Position numbers and translations under genes: made by a program. 35,954 nt of DNA, from positions 1 through 35,954 of the forward strand of contig MGMD01000027.1 of NCBI GenBank assembly GCA_001796285.1. The letters are read 5' to 3'. The stretch comes from Chlamydiae bacterium RIFCSPLOWO2_12_FULL_45_20 (GTDB taxonomy: Bacteria > Chlamydiota > Chlamydiia > Chlamydiales > SM23-39). Of this stretch, positions 1-6,427 are shown in pieces. The notes under the pieces were generated by a model. The model did not search any database and was not told where the DNA came from. It saw only the letters and a program-made list of their open reading frames with translations. Within the stretch, counting starts at the first letter, position 1; each line of letters starts with the position of its first letter.

Positions 1-1
1 C

Positions 2-109
2 CAAAGACAGCTTTGCTCCCAGTTTGCCGGAGCCTCGCGGTTTTTGTATAACCGTGGTCTGGCTCAGCGAAAACAAGTGTACGAAGAGATGGGCAAAAGG
101 GAACAGTAG
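2..109 (+). pseudogene. TnpB (IS200/IS605-type) remnant, window-edge fragment
   Basis: This frame is open from the window edge to a TAG at 107-109 and encodes 35 residues. They contain the stretch FAGASRFLYNRGLAQRKQVY, which matches the N-terminal helical motif of TnpB/OrfB proteins of IS200/IS605-type elements (G-x-x-RFxYN-x-x-L-x-x-R). Only this early part of a roughly 400-residue protein is present before the stop. The next gene starts two bases later, so the transposase is a decayed remnant unless the stop is read through. The start lies outside the window. Identification rests on motif recognition only. Confidence 0.6.
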
Positions 110-110
110 C

Positions 111-1133
111 ATGAGACATTGTAGCCATTACCTCTTGAGTATCCAGGTCTTTTGCTTAACCTGTTTGTCTCATTCTTCCATCGCTGCCCTAGATTCTTCA
201 CATGTAAAGAAGCTTTCCATGACTACTGTCACTGCATCTGCCATTAGCGGTCATCAGTTTATCCACTCTATTGACGACTCGATTCATATGATCGAAACCT
301 ACTTTAAAAATTTCGAATCTCTTGCTCGATCAGAACAATGGAAGGAGATCCTTTTTCAGGGTACAATGGCATTGGAAGCCGCAAGGAAGTCAGACAGACC
401 TCAAGATGAGGCGAAAATTTGCGCCCAACTCACTTCGACAGCCTTCTATTTGGGTGATTACGATCAAGCTCTTGTATACGCTAATCGTTGCCACGAACTC
501 TCAGAAAAATTTGAAGATCCCGCCCTTTCTGTTCGAGCTCTTTATTTAGAATCAGCTGTTCATCGCGCCTTTGCGGGAAAAAATGGGCAACAGATGTCCT
601 ATATACGTGCTGTTCAAATTGCAGAAGAAGCTCTTCTTACTTATCAAAGGAAAGGTGTTGATGATAACAACTTACAAGGAAAAGTGTATTTTAATTTGGG
701 TGCGGCTCATGCCGATAATCCAGAGGGTGATTTAGCAAAAGCAGGGATAGCTTACGCAAAAGCGCTTCAGTGCTATACAGCCACAGATGCAACCGACGAT
801 CTCATTCGTACCAGCATTCGATTAGGTAAAGTTTATCTCCTTCAAAAAAGATATGACCTTACGGAAAAAATGATCAATGAGGTCCGTCCTCAAATAACAA
901 CTGAACGACTTGCAATGCATGTCGATTATTTGGAAGCACAACTGAAGATTGCGATGAACGATACCGAAGGGGCGATTAAAATAGCCAAAACTGGACTGAC
1001 TCGAGCACAAGCCTTGGGAGCCAAAGAGGATGAATCGCGTTTCATATCTCTATTACAGACGATAACTCCCGTAGCTTGCCATGGTGGTCCTGCCGATCAT
1101 TTTTCCACCTTTGCCGAAGCCGAGTTGCGATGA
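111..1133 (+). CDS. Exported tetratricopeptide-like repeat protein
   Basis: A 340-residue protein of unknown role. I chose the ATG at 111 rather than the longer frame open from 24. It follows an AAGGGAA Shine-Dalgarno-like stretch and starts a plausible Sec signal peptide (MRHC, then a hydrophobic run ending near SSIAA). The longer frame would put unrelated sequence, overlapping the TnpB remnant, in front of that. The mature part is alpha-helical, with several TPR-like pairs such as YLGDYDQALVYANRCHELSE, followed by a run beginning KVYFNLGAAHA and another near RLGKVYLLQKRYDLTEKM. Such proteins usually mediate protein contacts. An internal start at 219 would remove the signal peptide. Immediate proximity to a transposon remnant suggests an accessory locus. 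The TPR fold is fairly secure; the function is unknown. Confidence 0.65.
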   Translation: MRHCSHYLLSIQVFCLTCLSHSSIAALDSSHVKKLSMTTVTASAISGHQFIHSIDDSIHMIETYFKNFESLARSEQWKEILFQGTMALEAARKSDRPQDEAKICAQLTSTAFYLGDYDQALVYANRCHELSEKFEDPALSVRALYLESAVHRAFAGKNGQQMSYIRAVQIAEEALLTYQRKGVDDNNLQGKVYFNLGAAHADNPEGDLAKAGIAYAKALQCYTATDATDDLIRTSIRLGKVYLLQKRYDLTEKMINEVRPQITTERLAMHVDYLEAQLKIAMNDTEGAIKIAKTGLTRAQALGAKEDESRFISLLQTITPVACHGGPADHFSTFAEAELR

Positions 1134-1179
1134 GTTATGAGCTAATATGTCAAATCTTTTTCATCAGAAGGCCCTGTAA

Positions 1180-1884
1180 TTAGAGCAGCTCCAGTTTTTT
1201 CAGAACTTCTGCAGTGGAAAACAGCTGCCCTTTATTGGCACATTTTAACTTTTTCTTGATATTTTCAAAGTAGGATTCAATGGTACGGTGTGAAAGAGCA
1301 AGAATGGCTGCTGTCTCTTTGGCCGTCTTGCCCTGGAGCAAAAATTCCAAACATTCTCGCTCTCTACGAGAAAGAAGAGAAACTTTTTCCACGTACTTTT
1401 TCATACCGAGATCTTTTAAAAGGTCTTCATAATACCCAGGCTTTACCGGGTCTGTATGGACGTGAATTTCTCCGATCTGCTCGAGAATCCCCAGCCTGTC
1501 CCAAAATTGCCAGATCTCTTGAATTTTTCCTTTATTGATGCGGTAGATACTAAGTCCCCAGATAGCGAACTCCTTTTTCTTGGGAGTAATCCCTTTGTAA
1601 CCTTCTTTATAAGCTCCCTTACACGTCCAGCGGACAACCACTTCATTGTTATGGCCAAAGATCTCCTCTATCTTAAATTGTGCGCGAGGGTAAGCGAGAT
1701 GATAACCTCTGTCGATCTTCTTCAGGGCCGCCAGTCCTTTAGTCATCTGTCCGCTAGCTGGGCCGTAGAGTTGTACTCCTTCAAAAAATAATTGATCATA
1801 CAAAGAAGTGTCATCTCGACTCGCTTGTTCTTCAAACAAGAATCGCACCAATTGGATATTTTCCTGAATCGTTTTTGTTTTCAT
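1180..1884 (-). CDS. SnoaL-like domain fused to LuxR-type DNA-binding domain
   Basis: A 234-residue predicted one-component transcription regulator. Residues about 8-135 form an NTF2/SnoaL-like alpha+beta barrel, a polyketide-cyclase-like fold. Its recognisable parts are the VVVRWTCKGAYKEGY strand pair, the hydrophobic pocket region FAIWGLSIYRINKGKIQEIW and the WDRLGILEQIG tail. Residues about 168-230 are a GerE/LuxR helix-turn-helix: LSRRERECLEFLLQGKTAKE, then the recognition helix around LSHRTIESYFENIKKKL. This suggests that the SnoaL pocket binds a small hydrophobic ligand or a metabolite and controls the helix-turn-helix. That is inference, since no catalytic residue assignment was attempted. 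It is divergent from the short-chain dehydrogenase at 2187, with an inverted-repeat element between them, so that dehydrogenase is a possible target. The domain calls are strong; ligand and target are unknown. Confidence 0.75.
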   Translation of the reverse strand: MKTKTIQENIQLVRFLFEEQASRDDTSLYDQLFFEGVQLYGPASGQMTKGLAALKKIDRGYHLAYPRAQFKIEEIFGHNNEVVVRWTCKGAYKEGYKGITPKKKEFAIWGLSIYRINKGKIQEIWQFWDRLGILEQIGEIHVHTDPVKPGYYEDLLKDLGMKKYVEKVSLLSRRERECLEFLLQGKTAKETAAILALSHRTIESYFENIKKKLKCANKGQLFSTAEVLKKLELL

Positions 1885-1921
1885 ATTTGTAGTCTATATC
1901 ACGCTATCCCTCTCCGCAAGT

Positions 1922-2076
1922 TCGACTTTGTACATTTTTTGGACGAAGCTGCCGAGAGAGGCAAAATCCAGCTTAAGAAATTTCACAGGAAGGGTATATT
2001 TTACCCTTCCGAGAAAAGTTACTATGCTGGGTGCAGCATTTCTCGACAGATGAGTTCAAAAAATGTACAAAGTCGA
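1922..2076. mobile_element. MITE-like element with 20-bp perfect terminal inverted repeats
   Basis: The 20 bases at 1922-1941 (TCGACTTTGTACATTTTTTG) are the exact reverse complement of 2057-2076. Similarity continues inward imperfectly for about 15-20 more bases (CTG, then CGAGA). The 155-bp unit also holds an internal inverted repeat GGAAGGGTA/TACCCTTCC around 1988-2010 and encodes no credible protein. A diverged copy of one end lies at 13417-13460. Size, perfect ends and a second copy fit a miniature inverted-repeat transposable element mobilised in trans. No clear target duplication was found at its borders. Confidence 0.6.
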
Positions 2077-2186
2077 GGCAAGGTGCTTTACCGTATTAAT
2101 TACGGCAGGATCAAAAACTCACTAAGGCCATACTATTCTCCTCATGAAGTTTTTGTAGGGAAATGGAAATCATAAGAGGTTAAACA

Positions 2187-3062
2187 ATGATGCAATATAT
2201 TTTATTGGCGTTTGTTTTCTTGAACTCCAATTTTATTTGGGCGGGTGATGTGATGAGTGGAAACCATGAGGTTAAAGGTAGGTTAGAGGGGAGAGTGGCA
2301 TTGGTTACTGGCGCCGCTCAGGGCATTGGCAAGGAAATTGCTCGAGTTCTGGTACGTGAAGGAGCTCAAGTGGTCATTGCTGATATTAACGATGAAGAAG
2401 GTGCATTGGCCGTTCAAGAAATAGGTAGTAAATCTTGCTATATGCATTTGGATGTCAGTGACGAATGCGATTGGCAATTGGCTATGCAAAGGATTCTAGA
2501 AACGTATTCTAAGCTCGATATCTTAGTAAATAATGCTGGTCTTAACGGAGCTGTAGATCCAGAAAATGGTACGCTAGAGAAATGGAGGAAGATCCAAGCT
2601 GTTGATTTAGAGGGTGTTTTTCTCGGATGTAAATATGCCATACAGACGATGAAAGACACAAGCGAGCATAGTTCGATTATCAATATCTCTTCCATTGCTT
2701 GGACAAGAGGAATACCGGGAGGTATTGCTTATTCTGCTAGTAAGGCTGCTGTTACGAACCTTACTCAATCCGTCGCTGTCTATTGTGGCCAGAAGGGATA
2801 TAACATTAGGTGCAATTGGATTTCCCCTGGGTTTATCCCTACCCCTATGCTTGCAGGAATCAAAAGAGATGCGGAACAAGAGGCGCGATTTCAGGAGTAC
2901 ATAAGGAGCATCCCTATGGGAAAAATGGGGACACCAGAGGATATTGGTAATGGGGTTCTTTTTCTCGCTTCAGATGAATCCAAATACATCACAGGCACTG
3001 AACTGAGGATCGATGGAGGTGTCACCGCCTGGACCGGAATTCCTTGGACGAGAGAAAAATAA
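2187..3062 (+). CDS. Short-chain dehydrogenase/reductase (SDR) with signal-like N-terminus
   Basis: A 291-residue classical SDR that should use NAD(P)H to oxidise an alcohol or reduce a ketone; the substrate is unknown. The cofactor motif TGAAQGIG is at 41-48, NNAG at 115-118, and the catalytic triad is S169, Y182 and K186 (AYSASKAAVT). The C-terminal DGGV stretch is also typical. The chosen ATG follows AGAGG at good spacing. It adds a hydrophobic leader (MMQYILLAFVFLNSNFIWAG) that looks like a signal peptide or anchor, which is unusual for a nucleotide-dependent enzyme. An internal ATG at 2253 would give an ordinary cytosolic SDR of 269 residues but has a poorer ribosome site. The gene is monocistronic, flanked by a MITE-like element and the his operon control region. 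Confidence 0.8.
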   Translation: MMQYILLAFVFLNSNFIWAGDVMSGNHEVKGRLEGRVALVTGAAQGIGKEIARVLVREGAQVVIADINDEEGALAVQEIGSKSCYMHLDVSDECDWQLAMQRILETYSKLDILVNNAGLNGAVDPENGTLEKWRKIQAVDLEGVFLGCKYAIQTMKDTSEHSSIINISSIAWTRGIPGGIAYSASKAAVTNLTQSVAVYCGQKGYNIRCNWISPGFIPTPMLAGIKRDAEQEARFQEYIRSIPMGKMGTPEDIGNGVLFLASDESKYITGTELRIDGGVTAWTGIPWTREK

Positions 3063-3146
3063 GCTGGTTTTTTCGTCCATTATTTGGCAATAGCCGTAGG
3101 CCTCTTGCATAATTATTACGATGGTTTTTACGGCAGAAGGCCTGTA

Positions 3147-3175
3147 TCCTGATAATCAGGACCTTGTATTTTTCT
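3147..3175 (+). terminator. Possible terminator of the SDR gene
   Basis: A perfect hairpin, TCCTGA-TAA-TCAGGA (3147-3161), lies about 85 bases after the SDR stop codon. After five bases it is followed by a T-rich run (GTATTTTTCT). The gap before the T-run makes it a weak intrinsic terminator. It would separate the SDR from the his operon promoter downstream. Confidence 0.35.
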
Positions 3176-3206
3176 AAAAAAGTTTTTGTTGCTAAAAAAA
3201 TACAAG
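3163..3206. repeat. 11-bp inverted repeat around the his promoter -35 box
   Basis: CTTGTATTTTT (3163-3173) is the exact reverse complement of AAAAATACAAG (3196-3206), with a 22-base centre. The right arm fills the spacer of the predicted his promoter, and the -35 box lies inside the loop. The symmetric arms could be an operator for a dimeric repressor, or part of a hairpin terminating upstream transcription. Both roles are inference. Confidence 0.4.
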
Positions 3207-3217
3207 CTTTGTATAAT
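3189..3217 (+). promoter_or_regulatory. Sigma-70-type promoter of the his operon
   Basis: The -35 box TTGCTA (3189-3194) is separated by 17 bases from a perfect -10 box TATAAT (3212-3217). Transcription would start near 3224. That leaves about 38 bases before the leader ORF and about 250 bases before purH, a distance that fits an attenuator leader. The boxes are seen directly; activity is inferred. Confidence 0.65.
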
Positions 3218-3261
3218 TAACTTATTAATGGCTTATTGTGCCACGAAAAAAGAGAAAAATT

Positions 3262-3384
3262 ATGGAACAAGATCTTATCCCTACTTTTTGGCTGCGCCGA
3301 GAGCAACGCTTGCCAGCGCAAGAATCACTCGTTCTACCTTCATTCATTCTTTTCATCTCTCCTTCTCATCATCATCATTCCTAA
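3262..3384 (+). CDS. Putative histidine operon leader peptide (40 codons, four terminal His codons)
   Basis: This small ORF is too short to be found by ordinary gene calling. It starts with ATG at 3262, 8-9 bases after an AAGAGA stretch. It runs 40 codons and ends with Ser-TAA directly after four consecutive CAT codons (3367-3378; C-terminal residues SPSHHHHS). The first residues are MEQDLIPTFWLRREQ. It sits about 38 bases after a good promoter and about 10 bases before a terminator-like hairpin, upstream of a ten-gene his operon. In enterobacteria, hisL likewise carries a run of His codons that senses charged tRNA-His. The peptide itself need have no function. Alternative frames through this region are longer but have no such logic. 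No homologue search was possible. Confidence 0.7.
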   Translation: MEQDLIPTFWLRREQRLPAQESLVLPSFILFISPSHHHHS

Positions 3385-3438
3385 TATTTTTTGTTCGTTG
3401 TTCTATAGCAGCGAATAAATTTTCGAATTTTTATTTTT
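3300..3438 (+). promoter_or_regulatory. Candidate his attenuator: competing antiterminator and terminator pairings
   Basis: A 9-bp hairpin with a CUAU loop is formed by 3394-3402 and 3407-3415 (TTCGTTGTT against AGCAGCGAA, two G-U pairs). An AT-rich mini-hairpin with a UUCG loop (3417-3430) and a T-rich run to 3438 follow, together resembling an intrinsic terminator. Positions 3300-3308 (AGAGCAACG) can instead pair with 3396-3404 (CGTTGTTCT; 9 bp, one wobble), which would destroy the terminator. A small CTTGC/GCAAG hairpin (3309-3322) sits next to the upstream arm. A ribosome stalled at the His codons (3367-3378) would leave both antiterminator arms accessible. The mechanism is inferred and no folding energies were computed. 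Confidence 0.55.
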
Positions 3439-3474
3439 AGTATTTTTTGTAGTTAGTTTAAGTTTGGTGTTGAT

Positions 3475-4926
3475 ATGAAAAAAGCAATTATTTCTGTTTT
3501 TGATAAAACTGGATTATTAGATTTTTCCAGAATGTTAGCTCGGCAATTTGAGATTTTATCAACTGCTGGAACTTTTCAGCTTTTGAGCAGGGAGGGAATT
3601 TCTGTTCAAAAGATTGAGGATTATACAGGCGTTCCGGAGTTGCTCGGGGGAAAGGTAAAGACTCTTCATCCTAAGATTTTTGCTGGCATTTTGTGTATTG
3701 AAGAAGCAGACCTAATCCCACCTATTCGTCTTGTTGTTGTGAATCTTTATCCGATAGGGAAGGGAGAAATGGATATTGGAGGCTCGGCGCTTTTAAGAGC
3801 CGCTGCCAAAAATTATGAAAATGTGATCGTTGTCTGCGACCCTAGTGATTATGAGGAAGTGGCCAGAAGATTGGCTTTTAACGAAATAGATCTCGAGTTT
3901 AGAAAAGTCTTGGCGGCTAAAGCTTTTAGACTCACAGCAGCCTATGATGCTGCCATTGCGGCTTCTCTTGGAAACGATGTTTTCCCTACTCAGTTGACGC
4001 TATCTTTTAGCAAGTTAAGGGAACTGGCTTATGGAGAAAATCCATCCTCTCAAGCGGCTCTGTATCTCAATGGCCAAGAAGAGGGAACTTCGGCTGCCAC
4101 TGCAATACAACTGCAGGGAAAGCCCTTGTCTTACAACAACGTCCTCGATGCAGATTCTGCGCTTGAACTCGTAAAGAAATTCAATCAACCAGCATGCGCT
4201 ATCATCAAACACAATAATCCTTGTGGCGTAGCGATACAAGAGAATGCTTGTCGAGCTTTTATAGAGGCATGCGAGGCGGATCCTCTTTGTGCCTTTGGAG
4301 GCGTTGTAGCATTCAATGGCTGCGTAGATCTTGCAACAGCAGAAAGGATGCGAAAAAGGTTTTTTGATCTTGTCATAGCCCCTGATTATGAAAAAAGTGC
4401 CCTGGCAATCTTAAGAGAAAAAACAAACTTACGAGTTTTAAAAACAGGAATGTTCACCTCCTCTTTAAGGCAAACAGTCTTTAAAGAAGTAAGGGGTGGG
4501 CTTTTGGTGCAAACGAATGCACAGTTTCTCATTCAAGAAAAAGATTGGCGGGTAGTAACAGATCAACAGCCTACAGAGGCAGAGATCCAAGAGCTTCTTT
4601 TTGCGGTTAAAGTCAACGAGGAAGTCAAGAGCAATAGCAGTGTCATTGCTAGGGATGGGATTGCCGTAGGTGTTGGATCTGGACAAATGAGCCGAATCGA
4701 CAGCGTTTTTCTGGCTCTTCGTAAAGCTAAAGAAAGGGCAAAAGGAGCGGTTCTCTCAAGCGATGGATTCTTCCCTTTTGTAGATGCGATTGAGTTAGCA
4801 GCTGAGGCGGGTATTACCGCCATCATACAACCGGGTGGATCGAAGAACGATCCAGCAGTGATCGATGCTTGTAATCGGCATGGGATCGCCATGATTTTTA
4901 CAGGTAAAAGACTTTTTAAACACTAG
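3475..4926 (+). CDS. purH: Bifunctional AICAR transformylase / IMP cyclohydrolase PurH
   Basis: PurH catalyses the last two steps of IMP synthesis: formylation of AICAR with 10-formyl-tetrahydrofolate, then ring closure. The N-terminal MGS-like cyclohydrolase domain shows SVFDKTGLLDF, GGKVKTLHPKIFAGIL, NLYP and DIGG-x-LLRAAAKN. The transformylase domain has KHNNPCGVA with K245 and H246, AFGGVVAFNG and the C-terminal SDGFFPF and IQPGGS motifs. At 483 residues it is somewhat shorter than the usual 510-530. The usual GENPHQ motif reads GENPSSQ here. It is the first gene of the his operon, where it can recycle the AICAR made by HisH/HisF. No other purine gene is in the window. Function is secure; the link to histidine is inferred from position. 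Confidence 0.95.
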   Translation: MKKAIISVFDKTGLLDFSRMLARQFEILSTAGTFQLLSREGISVQKIEDYTGVPELLGGKVKTLHPKIFAGILCIEEADLIPPIRLVVVNLYPIGKGEMDIGGSALLRAAAKNYENVIVVCDPSDYEEVARRLAFNEIDLEFRKVLAAKAFRLTAAYDAAIAASLGNDVFPTQLTLSFSKLRELAYGENPSSQAALYLNGQEEGTSAATAIQLQGKPLSYNNVLDADSALELVKKFNQPACAIIKHNNPCGVAIQENACRAFIEACEADPLCAFGGVVAFNGCVDLATAERMRKRFFDLVIAPDYEKSALAILREKTNLRVLKTGMFTSSLRQTVFKEVRGGLLVQTNAQFLIQEKDWRVVTDQQPTEAEIQELLFAVKVNEEVKSNSSVIARDGIAVGVGSGQMSRIDSVFLALRKAKERAKGAVLSSDGFFPFVDAIELAAEAGITAIIQPGGSKNDPAVIDACNRHGIAMIFTGKRLFKH

Positions 4927-4949
4927 ACCTCAATTATGCAAGAGGTCTA
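4924..4949 (+). other. Intercistronic hairpin between purH and hisI
   Basis: TAGACCTC (4924-4931) and GAGGTCTA (4942-4949) form a perfect 8-bp stem with a 10-base loop. It includes the last two bases of the purH stop codon. No T-run follows, so it is not a classical terminator. It may mark an RNA processing or stability point that sets purH expression apart from the his genes. Confidence 0.4.
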
Positions 4950-4962
4950 CTAGAGGCAAGGG

Positions 4963-5289
4963 ATGTTGAAGTTAGATTTTAACAAGGGAAAAGGTCTTAT
5001 TCCTGTGATTATTCAAGAGGAAGGCACGAGTGAGGTGCTAATGCTTGGATTCATGAACCAAGAAGCTTGGAAGAGGACGCAAGAAGAGGGGATGGTTTGG
5101 TTTTATAGCCGTTCTAAGAAACGTCTTTGGATGAAGGGTGAAACAACAGGTCATACTTTACTTGTGTGTAGAGTAGCTGTGGATTGCGATCGAGACGCCT
5201 TGCTTATTCGGGTTAAACCCAAAGGGGTCGTGTGTCATCAAGGAACCAAGAGCTGTTTTCAAGCTCTTAAGGAAGGAAAAAATGATTAA
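4963..5289 (+). CDS. hisI: Phosphoribosyl-AMP cyclohydrolase HisI
   Basis: This 108-residue enzyme opens the purine ring of phosphoribosyl-AMP in the third step of histidine synthesis. The family motifs are present: VLMLGFMNQEAW, the GMVWFYSRSKKRLWMKGETTGH core, the metal-binding DCDRDALL and the C-terminal CHQGTKSCF with its zinc-ligand cysteines. It is the stand-alone form, with the pyrophosphohydrolase encoded separately as hisE. A GAGGCAAGGG ribosome site precedes the ATG. The stop overlaps the hisG start by 8 bases, so the two are probably translationally coupled. Confidence 0.95.
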   Translation: MLKLDFNKGKGLIPVIIQEEGTSEVLMLGFMNQEAWKRTQEEGMVWFYSRSKKRLWMKGETTGHTLLVCRVAVDCDRDALLIRVKPKGVVCHQGTKSCFQALKEGKND

Positions 5290-6133
5290 GCTTGGATTAC
5301 CGAATAAAGGTCGCCTCAGCGATAAGAGCTTAGAACTTTTAAAACAAGCAGGGTTCCAGATTCAAACCAAAGATAGGAAACTTTCAGCTTTTTGTGAAAA
5401 TTTTATGATGGAAGTGATTTTTGTAAGAGCGGGCGATATCCCTGGTTTTATTCAGGAAGGAATTATCGATCTGGGGATCACAGGGCAAGACCTGGTGGAG
5501 GAAAAAGGAGTTGCAGTGGAGAAAATTCTAGAACTGGACTTCGGGCAAGCGGAACTTGTTCTTGCCGTTTCAAAGGATTTTGACAAAGAACAACTTTTTT
5601 TAAAGAAATTGAAGATCGCTACCTCTTATCCAAAAATCACTTTACATTTTTGCGAAGCTCAAGGAATGAATGCAGACATCATTGATATGTCAGGCGCTGT
5701 GGAATTGGCCCCAAAGCTTGGACTTAGCGATGCCATCGTCGATCTTACTTCTTCTGGGGAAACTCTGAGGATGAATGATCTTCTTCCTTTGATGACTCTT
5801 TTTAAGACGAAAGCATGTCTATTCGCTAATAAGGAAAAAGCCCGCAGTGAAAGGAAAAGGATTGATCAAATGGTTATGGCGTTTCAATCGGTCTTGATGG
5901 CAAAGAACCAAAAGTTTTTGATCGCCAATCTTCCAAAAATGAGCTTGGGTGATCTAGCTGCTATTGTACCTGGTCTGAGTGGACCTACTGTGATGTCCAT
6001 TGTAGGTCGAGAAGATCTGTGTGCGATCCAGGTTGTCGTTCATGAACGGGAAATGACGGAGGCCATCGATCAGTTAAAGAAGCTGGGAGCTAGCGGAATC
6101 CTGGTCACAAACATCGAACAAATGGTGCCCTAA
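5282..6133 (+). CDS. hisG: ATP phosphoribosyltransferase HisG, long form
   Basis: HisG condenses ATP with PRPP, the committed step of histidine synthesis and normally the point of feedback inhibition by histidine. The N-terminal catalytic part shows GLPNKGRLSDKSLELL, the GDIPGFIQEGIIDLGITGQD region and the PRPP-binding signature SDAIVDLTSSGETLRMNDL. At 283 residues it is of the long type. The last 75 or so residues (from about IANLPKMSLGD to NIEQMVP) correspond to the ACT-like regulatory domain, so no HisZ partner is needed. It overlaps hisI by 8 bases, and its stop abuts the hisE start. Allosteric control by histidine is expected from the family and would add to the leader attenuator. Confidence 0.95.
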   Translation: MIKLGLPNKGRLSDKSLELLKQAGFQIQTKDRKLSAFCENFMMEVIFVRAGDIPGFIQEGIIDLGITGQDLVEEKGVAVEKILELDFGQAELVLAVSKDFDKEQLFLKKLKIATSYPKITLHFCEAQGMNADIIDMSGAVELAPKLGLSDAIVDLTSSGETLRMNDLLPLMTLFKTKACLFANKEKARSERKRIDQMVMAFQSVLMAKNQKFLIANLPKMSLGDLAAIVPGLSGPTVMSIVGREDLCAIQVVVHEREMTEAIDQLKKLGASGILVTNIEQMVP

Positions 6134-6427
6134 ATGAGTCAGATTTTTAAGGAATTAGAACAAATGATTGCAGAAAGGCAGAAGCAGAATGAACCTCGCT
6201 TTTATACATGCCGTCTTTTGACGGAAGGAACGCTTGTAGAGAGAAAGGTGAATGAAGAGGCATATGAGCTTATTGAGGCAGCATTTAAGGGACAGAGAGG
6301 AGACATTCTTTATGAAGCGACCGACCTGATCTTCCATTTTCTGGTCCTTTTACGCAAATACGGTATTTCTCTGGAAGAGATCGAGAAAGAATTACGGAAA
6401 CGGAGGAAAGATCATGAGAATCGTTGA
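6134..6427 (+). CDS. hisE: Phosphoribosyl-ATP pyrophosphatase HisE
   Basis: This 97-residue protein hydrolyses phosphoribosyl-ATP to phosphoribosyl-AMP, the second pathway step. It belongs to the all-alpha NTP-pyrophosphohydrolase (MazG-like) superfamily. The metal-binding acidic motifs are visible: KVNEEAYELIEA followed by the EATDLIFHFLVLL helix. It begins directly after the hisG stop codon and overlaps hisD by 14 bases. Many bacteria carry a HisIE fusion; here the two activities are separate genes with hisG between them. Confidence 0.93.
   Translation: MSQIFKELEQMIAERQKQNEPRFYTCRLLTEGTLVERKVNEEAYELIEAAFKGQRGDILYEATDLIFHFLVLLRKYGISLEEIEKELRKRRKDHENR

Noticed and set aside
1792..2175. 127-codon ORF on the plus strand across the inverted-repeat element
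   Set aside because: It overlaps the 5' end of the SnoaL-LuxR gene, runs through both arms of the inverted repeat and has no protein-like pattern.
3186..3440. Two longer ORFs (84 and 60 codons) through the his leader region
   Set aside because: They lack ribosome sites and conserved features and span the terminator hairpin. The 40-codon frame ending in His codons fits promoter, spacing and function better.
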